Origin: Weizmannia acidilactici
Lineage (GTDB): Bacteria; Bacillota; Bacilli; Bacillales; Bacillaceae_C
Direction of reading: 5' to 3'
DNA: 64,000 nucleotides
Assembly (NCBI RefSeq): GCF_008974225.1
Contig: NZ_BKZR01000009.1
Coordinates: forward strand, 1-64,000
Notes under the pieces: generated by a model
What the model was told of the DNA's origin: nothing
The model's input: only the letters and a program-made list of their open reading frames with translations
The model's database searches: none
Position numbers and translations under genes: made by a program
Shown here: in pieces, positions 8,805-18,201 of the stretch
Layout: every line of letters starts with the position of its first letter
Position numbering within the stretch: the stretch's first letter is position 1

Positions 8805-11678
8805 TCAGCGCGCCAGGCTTTCCATTTGTTTTTCCATTCTTGCCCGGTCGCGTTCCAAAATCGGTTTTAAATATTTTCCGGTATATGAGGCCGGATTGTC
8901 GGCGACTTTTTCCGGGGTGCCGGTGGCGACAACCGTTCCGCCGCCTTCCCCGCCTTCAGGGCCGAGGTCGATAATATAATCGGCTGTTTTGATGACATCC
9001 AGGTTATGCTCGATCACAAGAACGGTATCGCCGTTGTCCACCAGCCTTTGCAGCACATCCAATAGCTTGGCAATATCATGGACATGGAGGCCGGTTGTCG
9101 GTTCATCCAAAATGTAGAAAGAACGGCCGGTCGAGCGCCTGTGCAGTTCGGAAGCGAGTTTCACACGCTGGGCTTCGCCGCCGGACAATGTTGTTGCCGG
9201 CTGCCCGAGTTTGATATATCCGAGGCCGACGTCGAATATCGTTTGCAGCTTCCGCTTGATTTTCGGGATGTTTTCAAAAAAGGCAATCGCATCTTCGACC
9301 GTCATATCGAGCACATCGGCAATATTTTTGCCTTTGTATTTCACTTCGAGCGTTTCGCGGTTATACCGTTTCCCGTGGCACACTTCACACGGTACGTATA
9401 CATCCGGCAAAAAGTGCATCTCAATTTTGATAATCCCGTCGCCGTGGCAGGCTTCACAGCGGCCGCCTTTTACATTGAAGCTGAAGCGGCCTTTTTTATA
9501 GCCGCGGATTTTCGCCTCATTGGTGGATGCGAACACTTCGCGGATATCATCGAACACGCCGGTATAGGTGGCAGGGTTCGAACGCGGCGTCCTTCCGATC
9601 GGAGACTGGTCAATGTCGATCAGTTTGTCCAAATGTTCGATGCCTTTGATTTCTTTATGGGCGCCCGGCTTCGCTTTTGCGCGGTACAATTTTTGCGCAA
9701 GCCCCTTATACAGGATTTCGTTTACGAGCGTGCTTTTTCCGGAACCGGACACACCTGTAACGGCAATAAACGTACCGAGCGGAAATTTGACATTGATATT
9801 TTTTAAATTGTTTTCCTTAGCCCCCCTGACCTCAATAAAACGGCCGTCCCCTTTCCGGCGTTTGGCAGGCAGCGGAATAAATTTCTTTCCTGACAAATAT
9901 TGTCCGGTCAGCGAATCCGGGTTCGCCATCACTTCCTGCGGCGTTCCCGCTGCAACGACCTGTCCGCCGTGGACGCCCGCCCCCGGTCCGATATCGATTA
10001 AATAATCGGCGGCGAGCATCGTATCCTCATCATGCTCCACGACAATCAGGGTATTGCCGATATTGGCCATTTCTCTGAGCGTTGCAATCAGGCGGTCATT
10101 GTCGCGCTGATGCAGTCCGATCGACGGTTCATCAAGAATATACAACACCCCTGTGAGCCGCGAACCGATCTGCGTGGCGAGGCGGATACGCTGCGCTTCC
10201 CCGCCGGAAAGTGTCCCGGCAGAACGGCTCAATGTCAAATAATCGAGGCCGACATTGACCAAAAAACCGAGGCGGGAATCAATTTCGCGGAGAATCAGCC
10301 TTGCGATTGCCTGCTCTTTTTCCGTCAAATCCAAATGTGTGAAAAAATCGCGGGCTTCCGCAATCGAATAATCCGTGATTTCGCTGATATGTTTCCCGTT
10401 GATTTTCACTGCAAGGCTTTCCGGTTTCAGGCGGTAGCCTTTGCATTTCGGGCACGGCTGCTCGGCCATGTATTTTTCCATCTGCTCGCGCGTAAAATCG
10501 GAGCTTGTCTCGTGATAACGGCGTTCAATATTGCGGATTACGCCTTCAAACTCAATATAGTTGTCGCGCACCTGGCCGAAATCATTTTCATAATGGAAAT
10601 AAATTCGTTCCGTGCCCGAGCCGTATAAAATTTTATCCATCTGGTGCTTCGGCAAATCTTTTACCGGTGTGTCCATGTCAATGCCGAAATGTTCGCACAC
10701 GCATTTTAAAAGCTGCGGGTAATATTTCGAACTAATCGGCTCCCACGGGGCAATCGCGCCTTCGTTTAATGTCAGCGACCAGTCGGGGATCACAAGATCG
10801 AGGTCGACTTCCAGCTTCGAGCCGAGCCCGTCGCATTCCTGGCAGGCGCCGAACGGGCTGTTGAACGAAAACATGCGCGGCTCGAGCTTGTCAATTGAAA
10901 AACCGCATATCGGGCAGGCGAAATGCTCGCTGAACAACAGCTCTTCCTCGCCGATCACATCGATGATGACGCGGCCGTCAGCAAGCCGCAGCGCCGTTTC
11001 AAGGGAATCGGCAAGACGGGATTGCACCCCATCTTTTACAACAATCCGGTCTACCACAATATCAATGGAATGCTTTTTATTCTTGTCAAGATCGATGTCT
11101 TCACCGAGGTCGTGCATTTCGTGATCGATGCGGACACGGACGAAACCCTGCTTTTTAATATTTTCGAGCATTTTGACGTGCTGGCCTTTTTTCCCCGATA
11201 CGACCGGGGCCAGCACCTGCAGCCGCGTCCGCTCCGGATATTCCATGATGCGGTCGACCATCTGCTCGACCGTCTGCGAAGCAATTTCGATACCGTGGTT
11301 TGGGCAGATCGGCCGTCCGATGCGGGCATATAGCAGCCGCAAGTAATCGTAAATTTCCGTTACGGTCCCGACGGTGGAACGCGGGTTGCGGCTCGTTGTC
11401 TTCTGGTCAATCGAAATCGCGGGGGACAGCCCTTCGATTGCATCGACATCCGGTTTGTCCATCTGCCCTAAAAATTGGCGGGCATATGCGGATAGCGACT
11501 CCACATAGCGCCGCTGCCCTTCCGCATAAATTGTATCGAACGCCAATGAGGACTTGCCGGAGCCGGATAATCCCGTCAGCACGACAAGCTGGTCCCGCGG
11601 CAGTGTCACATCAATATCTTTTAAATTATGGACGCGGGCCCCTTTTACTTCTATTTTATCTAATACCATTGTGGTCAT
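8805..11678 (-). CDS. uvrA: Excinuclease ABC subunit A
   Basis: This 957-residue DNA damage-recognition ATPase of nucleotide excision repair is full length for the family. Two ABC modules are visible: Walker A GLSGSGKSS near residue 35 and GVSGSGKST near 640, each followed by an LSGGEAQR signature. Zinc-binding Cys clusters are present, including CPICG and the second-module CEACHGDG with CEVCHGKR. The ATG overlaps the uvrB stop as ATGA, so the two subunits are translationally coupled. A second in-frame ATG nine bases later is an equally plausible start. The strand opposite is full of long open frames, which are codon-bias artefacts. Confidence 0.97.
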   Translation of the reverse strand: MTTMVLDKIEVKGARVHNLKDIDVTLPRDQLVVLTGLSGSGKSSLAFDTIYAEGQRRYVESLSAYARQFLGQMDKPDVDAIEGLSPAISIDQKTTSRNPRSTVGTVTEIYDYLRLLYARIGRPICPNHGIEIASQTVEQMVDRIMEYPERTRLQVLAPVVSGKKGQHVKMLENIKKQGFVRVRIDHEMHDLGEDIDLDKNKKHSIDIVVDRIVVKDGVQSRLADSLETALRLADGRVIIDVIGEEELLFSEHFACPICGFSIDKLEPRMFSFNSPFGACQECDGLGSKLEVDLDLVIPDWSLTLNEGAIAPWEPISSKYYPQLLKCVCEHFGIDMDTPVKDLPKHQMDKILYGSGTERIYFHYENDFGQVRDNYIEFEGVIRNIERRYHETSSDFTREQMEKYMAEQPCPKCKGYRLKPESLAVKINGKHISEITDYSIAEARDFFTHLDLTEKEQAIARLILREIDSRLGFLVNVGLDYLTLSRSAGTLSGGEAQRIRLATQIGSRLTGVLYILDEPSIGLHQRDNDRLIATLREMANIGNTLIVVEHDEDTMLAADYLIDIGPGAGVHGGQVVAAGTPQEVMANPDSLTGQYLSGKKFIPLPAKRRKGDGRFIEVRGAKENNLKNINVKFPLGTFIAVTGVSGSGKSTLVNEILYKGLAQKLYRAKAKPGAHKEIKGIEHLDKLIDIDQSPIGRTPRSNPATYTGVFDDIREVFASTNEAKIRGYKKGRFSFNVKGGRCEACHGDGIIKIEMHFLPDVYVPCEVCHGKRYNRETLEVKYKGKNIADVLDMTVEDAIAFFENIPKIKRKLQTIFDVGLGYIKLGQPATTLSGGEAQRVKLASELHRRSTGRSFYILDEPTTGLHVHDIAKLLDVLQRLVDNGDTVLVIEHNLDVIKTADYIIDLGPEGGEGGGTVVATGTPEKVADNPASYTGKYLKPILERDRARMEKQMESLAR

Positions 11679-13657
11679 CCTTCCGCTTTCAGTTCTAAAA
11701 GGGCATCACGGAGCTGCGCGGCCTGTTCGAAATCAAGCGCTTTTGCCGCTTCTTTCATTTTCGCTTCCAGTTCCGCAATCAGCCGCATACGTTCTTCTTT
11801 CGTGAGCGGCTTCTTCTCTTCTTCCGTTTCATAAGCTGCTGGTTCCTCCGCCGCGTAAGTCGCATGGATCGCATTGCGGATGTCTTTTTGGATTGTTTTC
11901 GGAATAATGCCGTGCTTTTTGTTGTACGCTTCCTGCACGGCACGGCGCCGCTTCGTCTCATTGATCGCCTTTTCCATGGATTCTGTAATCGTATCGGCAT
12001 ACATAATTACCTGGCCGTTCGCATTCCGTGCGGCGCGGCCGATCGTCTGGATCAGTGAGCGTTCGGAACGTAAAAACCCTTCTTTATCGGCGTCAAGAAT
12101 CGCGACAAGCGACACTTCCGGGATGTCCAACCCTTCGCGCAGCAGGTTGATGCCGACAATTACATCGTATTTGCCGAGGCGGAGGTCGCGGATGATTTCA
12201 ATCCGCTCGAGCGTCTTCACTTCAGAATGGAGATACTGGACTTTGATGCCCACTTCTTTTAAGTAGTCCGTTAAATCTTCCGCCATTTTCTTCGTCAACG
12301 TTGTGACAAGCACGCGCTCATTTTTTGCAATCCTGTCCTGGATTTCCCCGAGCAGGTCGTCGATTTGCCCTTCGATCGGGCGCACGTCGATTTTCGGATC
12401 CAAAAGGCCTGTCGGGCGGATGATCTGTTCCACCATTTTCGGTGTATGCTCCAGTTCATACGGCCCCGGTGTTGCGGAAACGCAAATCATCTGGGAAATA
12501 TGTTGTTCAAATTCCTCGAACCGGAGCGGCCGGTTATCGAGCGCGGACGGCAGCCGGAAGCCGTGATCGACAAGGACCTGCTTACGTGCCCTATCCCCAT
12601 TAAACATTCCCCTGATTTGTGGAAGCGTAACATGGGACTCATCAATGACGAGCAGAAAATCTTTTGGGAAGTAGTCCAGTAGCGTGTAAGGCGTCGAGCC
12701 GGGCGGGCGCAGCGCCAAATGGCGGGAATAATTTTCAATGCCTGAGCAGAAGCCCATTTCCCGCATCATTTCCAAATCATATCTGGTCCGCTGCTCAAGG
12801 CGCTGTGCTTCCAGAAGTTTTCCGTTGTCGCGGAGCTCTTTCAGCCTTTCTTCCAGTTCCGCTTCAATATTGCGTATCGCAATTTGCATCTTCTCATTGC
12901 GCGTGACGAAGTGGGAGGCAGGAAAAATGGCAACATGCTCCCGGTCCCCGATGATTTCACCCGTCAGTGCATCCACTTCACGGATCCGGTCAATCTCATC
13001 GCCAAAAAACTCGACGCGGATGCAATGTTCATCGCGGGAGGCCGGGAAGATTTCGACGACATCACCGCGCACCCGAAACGTCCCACGCTGGAAGTCGATA
13101 TCATTGCGGGCGTACTGGATATCGACAAGCCTTCGTAAAAGCTGGTTCCGCTCGATTTCCATTCCCGTCCTGAGGGAAACGACCAGTTCGCGGTATTCTT
13201 CCGGCGAACCCAAGCCGTAAATGCATGATACGCTTGCGATAATGATGACATCATTTCGTTCAAACAAGGCCGATGTTGCCGAGTGACGCAGTTTGTCAAT
13301 TTCATCATTGATACTCGCATCTTTTTCGATATACGTATCGGTTTGCGGCACATACGCTTCCGGCTGGTAATAGTCATAGTAACTGACAAAGTACTCGACC
13401 GCGTTGTTCGGGAAAAACTCCTTAAACTCGCTGTACAGCTGCCCGGCCAATGTTTTGTTATGGGCGATAACGAGCGTCGGTTTATTGACTTCTTTGATCA
13501 CATTGGAAATCGTAAACGTTTTGCCCGTACCAGTTGCCCCAAGCAAGGTCTGTACTTTTTTGCCTGCACGGACGCCTTCGACAAGCTGGCGGATCGCTTC
13601 CGGCTGGTCTCCCTGGGGCTGATATTTCGAAACAAGTTCAAAAGCACGCTGTTCCAT
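11675..13657 (-). CDS. uvrB: Excinuclease ABC subunit B
   Basis: This 660-residue helicase-like subunit is loaded on damaged DNA by UvrA and then recruits UvrC. Walker A GATGTGKT lies near residue 40, and the beta-hairpin region YYDYYQPEAYVP follows near 95. Helicase motifs include DESHVT and the C-terminal GRAARN segment. The final 35 residues form the UVR domain (AKALDFEQAAQLRDAL) that contacts UvrC. The start has a GGAGG site. A LexA-like box lies about 110 bases upstream, consistent with SOS induction as in B. subtilis. The operon order uvrB-uvrA is the usual one. Confidence 0.97.
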   Translation of the reverse strand: MEQRAFELVSKYQPQGDQPEAIRQLVEGVRAGKKVQTLLGATGTGKTFTISNVIKEVNKPTLVIAHNKTLAGQLYSEFKEFFPNNAVEYFVSYYDYYQPEAYVPQTDTYIEKDASINDEIDKLRHSATSALFERNDVIIIASVSCIYGLGSPEEYRELVVSLRTGMEIERNQLLRRLVDIQYARNDIDFQRGTFRVRGDVVEIFPASRDEHCIRVEFFGDEIDRIREVDALTGEIIGDREHVAIFPASHFVTRNEKMQIAIRNIEAELEERLKELRDNGKLLEAQRLEQRTRYDLEMMREMGFCSGIENYSRHLALRPPGSTPYTLLDYFPKDFLLVIDESHVTLPQIRGMFNGDRARKQVLVDHGFRLPSALDNRPLRFEEFEQHISQMICVSATPGPYELEHTPKMVEQIIRPTGLLDPKIDVRPIEGQIDDLLGEIQDRIAKNERVLVTTLTKKMAEDLTDYLKEVGIKVQYLHSEVKTLERIEIIRDLRLGKYDVIVGINLLREGLDIPEVSLVAILDADKEGFLRSERSLIQTIGRAARNANGQVIMYADTITESMEKAINETKRRRAVQEAYNKKHGIIPKTIQKDIRNAIHATYAAEEPAAYETEEEKKPLTKEERMRLIAELEAKMKEAAKALDFEQAAQLRDALLELKAEG

Positions 13658-13768
13658 TCATGTGCCTCCTCATTTACAATCGGCTTTTATTTCAAACCAT
13701 TAAAGGTGGTGCATCGTCTTTCGGTCTTTTTATTTTAACACATATCTACTTGCATCACCAACAAAAAG

Positions 13769-13782
13769 CGAACAAACTTTCC
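13769..13782. promoter_or_regulatory. Candidate LexA (SOS) box upstream of uvrB
   Basis: The sequence CGAACAAACTTTCC resembles the Bacillus LexA operator (CGAAC, four bases, GTTCG). One half is perfect. The other carries a G-to-T change in the GTTC core and a further mismatch at the outer base. Its position before uvrB supports it. I could not assign a clean -35/-10 pair here. Confidence 0.45.
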
Positions 13783-13831
13783 CTTTTCTTTCCATGCGAA
13801 AGAACGGTAAGGCCATTCCCCTACCGCATGA

Positions 13832-14077
13832 TTAGCTTTGCTTCCCCTTTTTCTTCTTTTCCCTCTGTATCATTGTATTAGCAAAATAAAATCCGATTGT
13901 CAAAGAAGCTGCATCCATAATGTATACCGGCCATGTGCGCGTATACCCTTTGTAAACCGAAGCGACAATGAGCGCGACCGTCAGTACTAAACCGATCAGC
14001 TGGTTGAATGTGACCCTCGTAAAAAAGATGACAAGAAAGCACGGAAAAAAAGCGGCCGCAAACAGTTGTATGATCAT
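13832..14077 (-). CDS. csbA: CsbA family small membrane protein
   Basis: This is a small membrane protein of about 81 residues with three hydrophobic segments and the VYKGYTRTWPVYIMDAASL block that marks CsbA. In B. subtilis csbA is a sigma-B-controlled gene next to uvrB. The biochemical role is unknown. I chose the ATG at 14077, preceded by GGAGTGGGGTG. The frame extends upstream to a TTG without better support. The charged tail (QREKKKKGKQS) follows the last membrane segment. It lies 174 bases before uvrB and probably has its own transcript. Confidence 0.82.
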   Translation of the reverse strand: MIIQLFAAAFFPCFLVIFFTRVTFNQLIGLVLTVALIVASVYKGYTRTWPVYIMDAASLTIGFYFANTMIQREKKKKGKQS

Positions 14078-14164
14078 AATCACCCCACTCCAAGCCAATT
14101 CTCCCCATTATCCTTATTGTTGAACAACAGGCTTGAAAATACAAGAAAAATCATTGAAAATGAA

Positions 14165-14809
14165 TTATTTTTTGAATTCATTTTCAATGATTTCGTTCGT
14201 AATCACGCGCAGCTCGCTATGTTCAATAAAACGTTCCGAAAGCAGGTCAGGCAGGATGGAATCCAAAAAATATCGGACGGAAGCCATTTCCGAAAACTGC
14301 AGGATCGTCCGCAATGATTCCTCGTAAATCTCCAAAAACAGTGGTTCCGGATTCCCTTTTTGGATTTCCCCAAAAGACTCGTAAAGCAGATCGACTTTAT
14401 CCGCAACCGATAAAATTTTTCCTTCGAGCGTATCATCTTTGCTTTCTTTGAACAAATTCAAATAAATGGCCCGGTATTCTTCCGGGAACACGCCGTTAAT
14501 GAAGTTCTTTGTCATTTCCTCTTCCACCTGGCTGAACAGCTGGTGAAGCTCTTTTGACGAGTATTTGACTGGCGTTTTGATATCGCCCGTAAACAGCTCC
14601 GGATAATCATGGTTGAGCGCCTTCTGGTAGAGCAGGCGCCAGTTGACTTCATTTCCAGCATGCTCTTCCACATGGCCGAAAAACTGGGCAATTTTGGCCA
14701 CTTTAAATGAATGGCTGGCCACCGAGTGTTCCTGAAATTTAAACTTTCCCGGGCAGCGGTAAATTTTTTCCAAATCTGATAAGCTTTTAAAATATTGATG
14801 GACTCCCAT
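14165..14809 (-). CDS. HD-domain phosphohydrolase, YfbR-like
   Basis: This is an HD-superfamily protein of about 214 residues. Metal-ligand motifs appear in order: an early histidine in EHSVASHSFKVA, the HD pair in NHDYPELFTGDIKTPVKY, and a later aspartate in KILSVADKVDLLYESF. The E-x-x-TGD-x-x-TPVKY block is characteristic of YfbR-type 5'-deoxynucleotidases, which remove phosphate from deoxynucleoside monophosphates. The substrate here is inferred. The start at 14809 follows a strong AAGGAGGG site. The frame continues upstream to 14839 without one. It stands alone between phoU and csbA, read on the same strand. Confidence 0.75.
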   Translation of the reverse strand: MGVHQYFKSLSDLEKIYRCPGKFKFQEHSVASHSFKVAKIAQFFGHVEEHAGNEVNWRLLYQKALNHDYPELFTGDIKTPVKYSSKELHQLFSQVEEEMTKNFINGVFPEEYRAIYLNLFKESKDDTLEGKILSVADKVDLLYESFGEIQKGNPEPLFLEIYEESLRTILQFSEMASVRYFLDSILPDLLSERFIEHSELRVITNEIIENEFKK

Positions 14810-14911
14810 CTTGCTCCCTCCTTGCTGTTTGTCCAACATTAACCGTAAAACTTCCCTTTTTGTATGCTATGCAAAACAAAAGGGAACGGCTTTTGATATT
14901 CTCACTATTCT

Positions 14912-14949
14912 AAAAAAAAATAAACCCAGCGTCAAGCAACTGGATTTAT
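14912..14949 (-). terminator. Terminator of the pst-phoU operon
   Basis: Just past the phoU stop the minus strand forms an AAATCCAG/CTGGGTTT hairpin with a nine-base loop, followed by a run of nine T residues. Confidence 0.8.
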
Positions 14950-14961
14950 CTTCTCACATGG

Positions 14962-15621
14962 TTATCGGTTTAAGTCGACGATCGTACCGGTTTTTAAATA
15001 GACGATCCATTCGCATACATTTGTGACATAATCCCCGATCCGCTCGAGGTGCTGGAGAACGAGGATCATAAACGATGCGTGATGGATATTTGCTTTATTT
15101 TGCTTCATATCTTCCATCAGCTCGTTAAAAATGATCCGGAAATCGCGGTCGATCTGATCGTCCTGTTTGGAAACTTCCACCGCTTTTTCTTCATTAAGGG
15201 TGATATAAGCACTCAAGCCTTCATGTACCATCTCTTTGACGGTTTCCGCCATTTCCGGGATCCGGGCAAATGGTTTTAAATAAAGGTCATTCTTTAATTC
15301 AATCGCAATTTTTGCGATGTTCACCGCATGGTCGCCCATCCGTTCCAAGTCGGTGACCACTTTCAGCATCGTGCCGATCCGCCGCAGATCCGTCCCGACC
15401 GGCTGCTGGGTAGCTATCAGTTCAAAACATTTCTTTTCGATATCAACTTCATATTGGTTGATCGCTTTGTCATTCTCTATGACCGATTGTGCCAGGACGG
15501 TATCGTTTTCTGTAAAAGATTTTACGCTTTTATAGATGGCCTCTTCGACAAGCAGCCCCATTCTCAACAAGCTTTCGTGCAATTCCTGCAGGTTTTCTTC
15601 AAATAATTTCCGCGCCACCAT
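14962..15621 (-). CDS. phoU: Phosphate signalling regulator PhoU
   Basis: This 219-residue all-helical protein has two PhoU repeats. Metal-binding E/D-x-x-x-D signatures occur in DLERMGDHAVNIAK (about 93-106) and HLERIGDYVTNVCE (about 192-205). PhoU restrains the Pst transporter and Pho signalling when phosphate is plentiful. It is the last gene of the pst operon, 15 bases after the second pstB, and is followed by a terminator. B. subtilis lacks phoU in its pst operon, so this arrangement is closer to that of Geobacillus, clostridia and enterobacteria. Confidence 0.93.
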   Translation of the reverse strand: MVARKLFEENLQELHESLLRMGLLVEEAIYKSVKSFTENDTVLAQSVIENDKAINQYEVDIEKKCFELIATQQPVGTDLRRIGTMLKVVTDLERMGDHAVNIAKIAIELKNDLYLKPFARIPEMAETVKEMVHEGLSAYITLNEEKAVEVSKQDDQIDRDFRIIFNELMEDMKQNKANIHHASFMILVLQHLERIGDYVTNVCEWIVYLKTGTIVDLNR

Positions 15622-15636
15622 TGTCCCGCCTTTCTA

Positions 15637-16422
15637 TTAACCGAAACGCCCTGAAATATAGTCTTCGGTTTGTTTCGATTTTGGATTGGTAAACATTGTA
15701 TTCGTTTCAGCATATTCCACGACCCTGCCGTTCAAAAAGAATGCCGTATGGCCAGAAACCCTTGCCGCCTGCTGCATGTTATGGGTGACGATCACAATCG
15801 TATAGTTGTTTTTCAATTCCAGGATCAGTTCTTCAATTTTTGCTGTTGAAATCGGATCAAGCGCCGACGCCGGTTCGTCCATTAAAATAATGCCCGGTTC
15901 GACCGCCAGCACCCTGGCAAGCACGAGTCTTTGCTGTTGGCCGCCGGAAAGCCCCATCGCTGACGTGTGGAGCCGGTCTTTTACTTCATCCCACAAAGCG
16001 GCCTGGCGCAAACATTTTTCAACAATGTCATCGAGCACACGCTTCTTTTTCACGCCATGGATGCGCGGGCCGTACGCGACATTATCGTAAATGGACATTG
16101 GAAACGGGTTCGGACGCTGGAACACCATGCCGACATTTTTCCTCAAGCTTACTACATCCGTTTTCGGGGCATAAATATTCTCGCCGCCGATGAAAATATT
16201 CCCTTCTGCGCGAAATCCGGGGACCTGGTCGTTCATCCGGTTCAACGTGCGGAGAAACGTCGATTTTCCGCATCCGGACGGCCCGATCAATGCCGTCACA
16301 TGATTTTGTAAAATATCGAGATTGATATCATACAGTGCCTGAAAGTCCTTGTAAAAAACATTCACATGTTCGGCGCGGATCAGTGTTTTGTTTTCCGTTC
16401 TCTCTTCCGTCATTGTCGCCAT
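15637..16422 (-). CDS. pstB: Phosphate ABC transporter ATPase PstB (second copy)
   Basis: This is an ATPase of about 261 residues with Walker A GPSGCGKST, signature LSGGQQQRL, Walker B GIILMDEPASALDP and the PstB-type ending TEDYISGRFG. The start is ATG 16422 with an AAAAGGAGAAGG site. The open frame runs on to 16533, into the upstream gene, without support. It is one of two tandem pstB paralogues and powers phosphate uptake through PstC-PstA. Duplicated pstB genes are also found in B. subtilis (pstBA, pstBB). Confidence 0.93.
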   Translation of the reverse strand: MATMTEERTENKTLIRAEHVNVFYKDFQALYDINLDILQNHVTALIGPSGCGKSTFLRTLNRMNDQVPGFRAEGNIFIGGENIYAPKTDVVSLRKNVGMVFQRPNPFPMSIYDNVAYGPRIHGVKKKRVLDDIVEKCLRQAALWDEVKDRLHTSAMGLSGGQQQRLVLARVLAVEPGIILMDEPASALDPISTAKIEELILELKNNYTIVIVTHNMQQAARVSGHTAFFLNGRVVEYAETNTMFTNPKSKQTEDYISGRFG

Positions 16423-16450
16423 TTTGCCTTCTCCTTTTTGCTCCCAAAAT

Positions 16451-17296
16451 TTACCCAAAATTCCCGGATAAATAGTCCTCGGTTTGTTTTTTCTTCGGAT
16501 TCGTAAACATTTGTGAAGTTTCCCCCGCTTCAATCAGTTCGCCCATGTAAAAGAAAGTGGTGATATCGGAAATGCGCGCCGCCTGCTGCATATTGTGGGT
16601 GACGATTGCAACGGTGTATTCTTTCTTCAGTTCCACGATCAACTCTTCGATTTTCCCTGTTGAGACCGGGTCTAATGCCGATGCCGGTTCGTCCAGCAGC
16701 AATACTTCCGGATTCATCGCAAGTGCCCTTGCAATGCAAAGCCGTTGCTGCTGGCCGCCTGATAAAGCAAGCGCGGACGTGTGCAGGCGGTCCTTTACTT
16801 CGTCCCATAAAGCCGCTTTCTTTAAGCTTTCCTCGACAATTTCTTCAAGCAGCGCTTTTTTGACGCCATGGTGTTTCGGGCCGAAAGCGACATTTTCAAA
16901 AATCGATTTGGCGAACGGATTCGGGCGCTGGAACACCATGCCGATATGTTTCCTGACTTCAAATACATCCACACCCGGGCGGTTCAGGTGCTCCCCTTTA
17001 TAAAGGATATCTCCTTCGATCCGGCAGCCCGCCACTTCGTCATTCATCCGGTTCAGGCTCCTCAAATAAGTCGATTTTCCGCATCCGGACGGCCCGATCA
17101 ATGCCGTTACCTGATGTTCCGGAAAAGCAAGGCTGACATTTTTAATCGCCGGTTTTTCCCCGTAATAGACATACAAATGTTTCGTTTCCAGCACGATTTT
17201 CTGCGCTTTTGGCTCTTGTTCCGGGGATTTGTTTACAGAAAGCGGGGCCGCCGGAATCACTGCTTGTTCTTTTCGGGCTAACATCGATACTACCAT
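16451..17296 (-). CDS. pstB: Phosphate ABC transporter ATPase PstB (first copy)
   Basis: This is an ATPase of about 281 residues, similar to the next gene, with GPSGCGKST, LSGGQQQRL and LLLDEPASALDP motifs and the end TEDYLSGNFG. About 35 extra residues at the N-terminus precede the ABC fold and have a low-complexity, Pro- and Ala-rich character. ATG 17296 has a strong GAAGGAGGAAA site. The two copies probably arose by tandem duplication. Either could act alone or as a heterodimer, which sequence does not decide. Confidence 0.92.
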   Translation of the reverse strand: MVVSMLARKEQAVIPAAPLSVNKSPEQEPKAQKIVLETKHLYVYYGEKPAIKNVSLAFPEHQVTALIGPSGCGKSTYLRSLNRMNDEVAGCRIEGDILYKGEHLNRPGVDVFEVRKHIGMVFQRPNPFAKSIFENVAFGPKHHGVKKALLEEIVEESLKKAALWDEVKDRLHTSALALSGGQQQRLCIARALAMNPEVLLLDEPASALDPVSTGKIEELIVELKKEYTVAIVTHNMQQAARISDITTFFYMGELIEAGETSQMFTNPKKKQTEDYLSGNFG

Positions 17297-17313
17297 TTTC
17301 GTTTCCTCCTTCA

Positions 17314-18201
17314 TTAATGCATCGTCATCCGGCGGTGGATCCATTTGCCGATGAACCGCGCGGAAAAGTTAAATACGAGAATGAAAAGGATCAATACCGC
17401 AGAAGCACCGCTCGAAACGGCTGCGGCATCCGGCATAATGCCTTCTCCGTTGATTTTCCAAATGTGGACGGCCAATGTTTCAGCCGGCCGGAACGGGTTT
17501 AATGGGGAAGTGACGTCGAACGGGTTCCAATTTGTGAAATCCAGATTCGGCGAGCTCATTCCCGCTGTGTAAATGAGGGCGGCCGCTTCTCCGAAAACAC
17601 GGCCGGATGCCAAAATGATTCCTGTGATAATCCCCGGGAGCGCAGCCGGCAGCATCACCGATTTAATGGTTTCCCACCGCGATACGCCGAGGGCAAGCCC
17701 TGCCTCACGCTGTGCCGGCGAAATACCGCGCAGCGAATCTTCCACAACACGCACCATCAGCGGCAAATTGAAAACCGAGAGTGCCAAAGCGCCGGACAGG
17801 ATTGAAAACCCCCAGCCCATTGACAGGACAAAGAACAGGAAACCGAACAGCCCGACAACAATAGACGGAAGGGATGACAGCACTTCAATCGCGGTCCGGA
17901 GCAGGTCCGTGAGCCAGTTCTTTTTCGCATACTCGGCCATATAAATGCCTGCGCCAAGCGCGATCGGAATGCTGATTATCATTGTCAGCACTAATAGATA
18001 GAAGGAATTAAACAGCTGCGGCCCGATTCCTCCGCCTTTTGTAAAAGTTTGCGGCGAAGACGTGATAAAAGACCAACTAATATGCGGAACGCCACTCGCC
18101 AGAATATAACCGAGCAGCCCGACGAGGATGGCCACGATAAACAGCGCGATCAAATAGAGAACCGATGTTGCGATACGGTCTGCAATTTTTGCTTTCATCA
18201 T
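17314..18201 (-). CDS. pstA: Phosphate ABC transporter permease PstA
   Basis: This inner-membrane permease of about 295 residues has six hydrophobic segments and the binding-protein-dependent transport loop EAGLALGVSRWETIKSVMLP that contacts PstB. ATG 18201 overlaps the pstC stop codon (ATGA) and has an AGGAGGAAT site inside the end of pstC. A second ATG follows immediately. The longer open frame to 18282 lies within pstC and is unlikely to be used. Confidence 0.94.
   Translation of the reverse strand: MMKAKIADRIATSVLYLIALFIVAILVGLLGYILASGVPHISWSFITSSPQTFTKGGGIGPQLFNSFYLLVLTMIISIPIALGAGIYMAEYAKKNWLTDLLRTAIEVLSSLPSIVVGLFGFLFFVLSMGWGFSILSGALALSVFNLPLMVRVVEDSLRGISPAQREAGLALGVSRWETIKSVMLPAALPGIITGIILASGRVFGEAAALIYTAGMSSPNLDFTNWNPFDVTSPLNPFRPAETLAVHIWKINGEGIMPDAAAVSSGASAVLILFILVFNFSARFIGKWIHRRMTMH

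Noticed and set aside
9078..11346. Long plus-strand open frames opposite uvrA, the longest 242 residues
   Set aside because: They lie wholly inside uvrA on the other strand, have Arg/Phe/His-heavy composition and no ribosome sites. They are codon-bias shadows.
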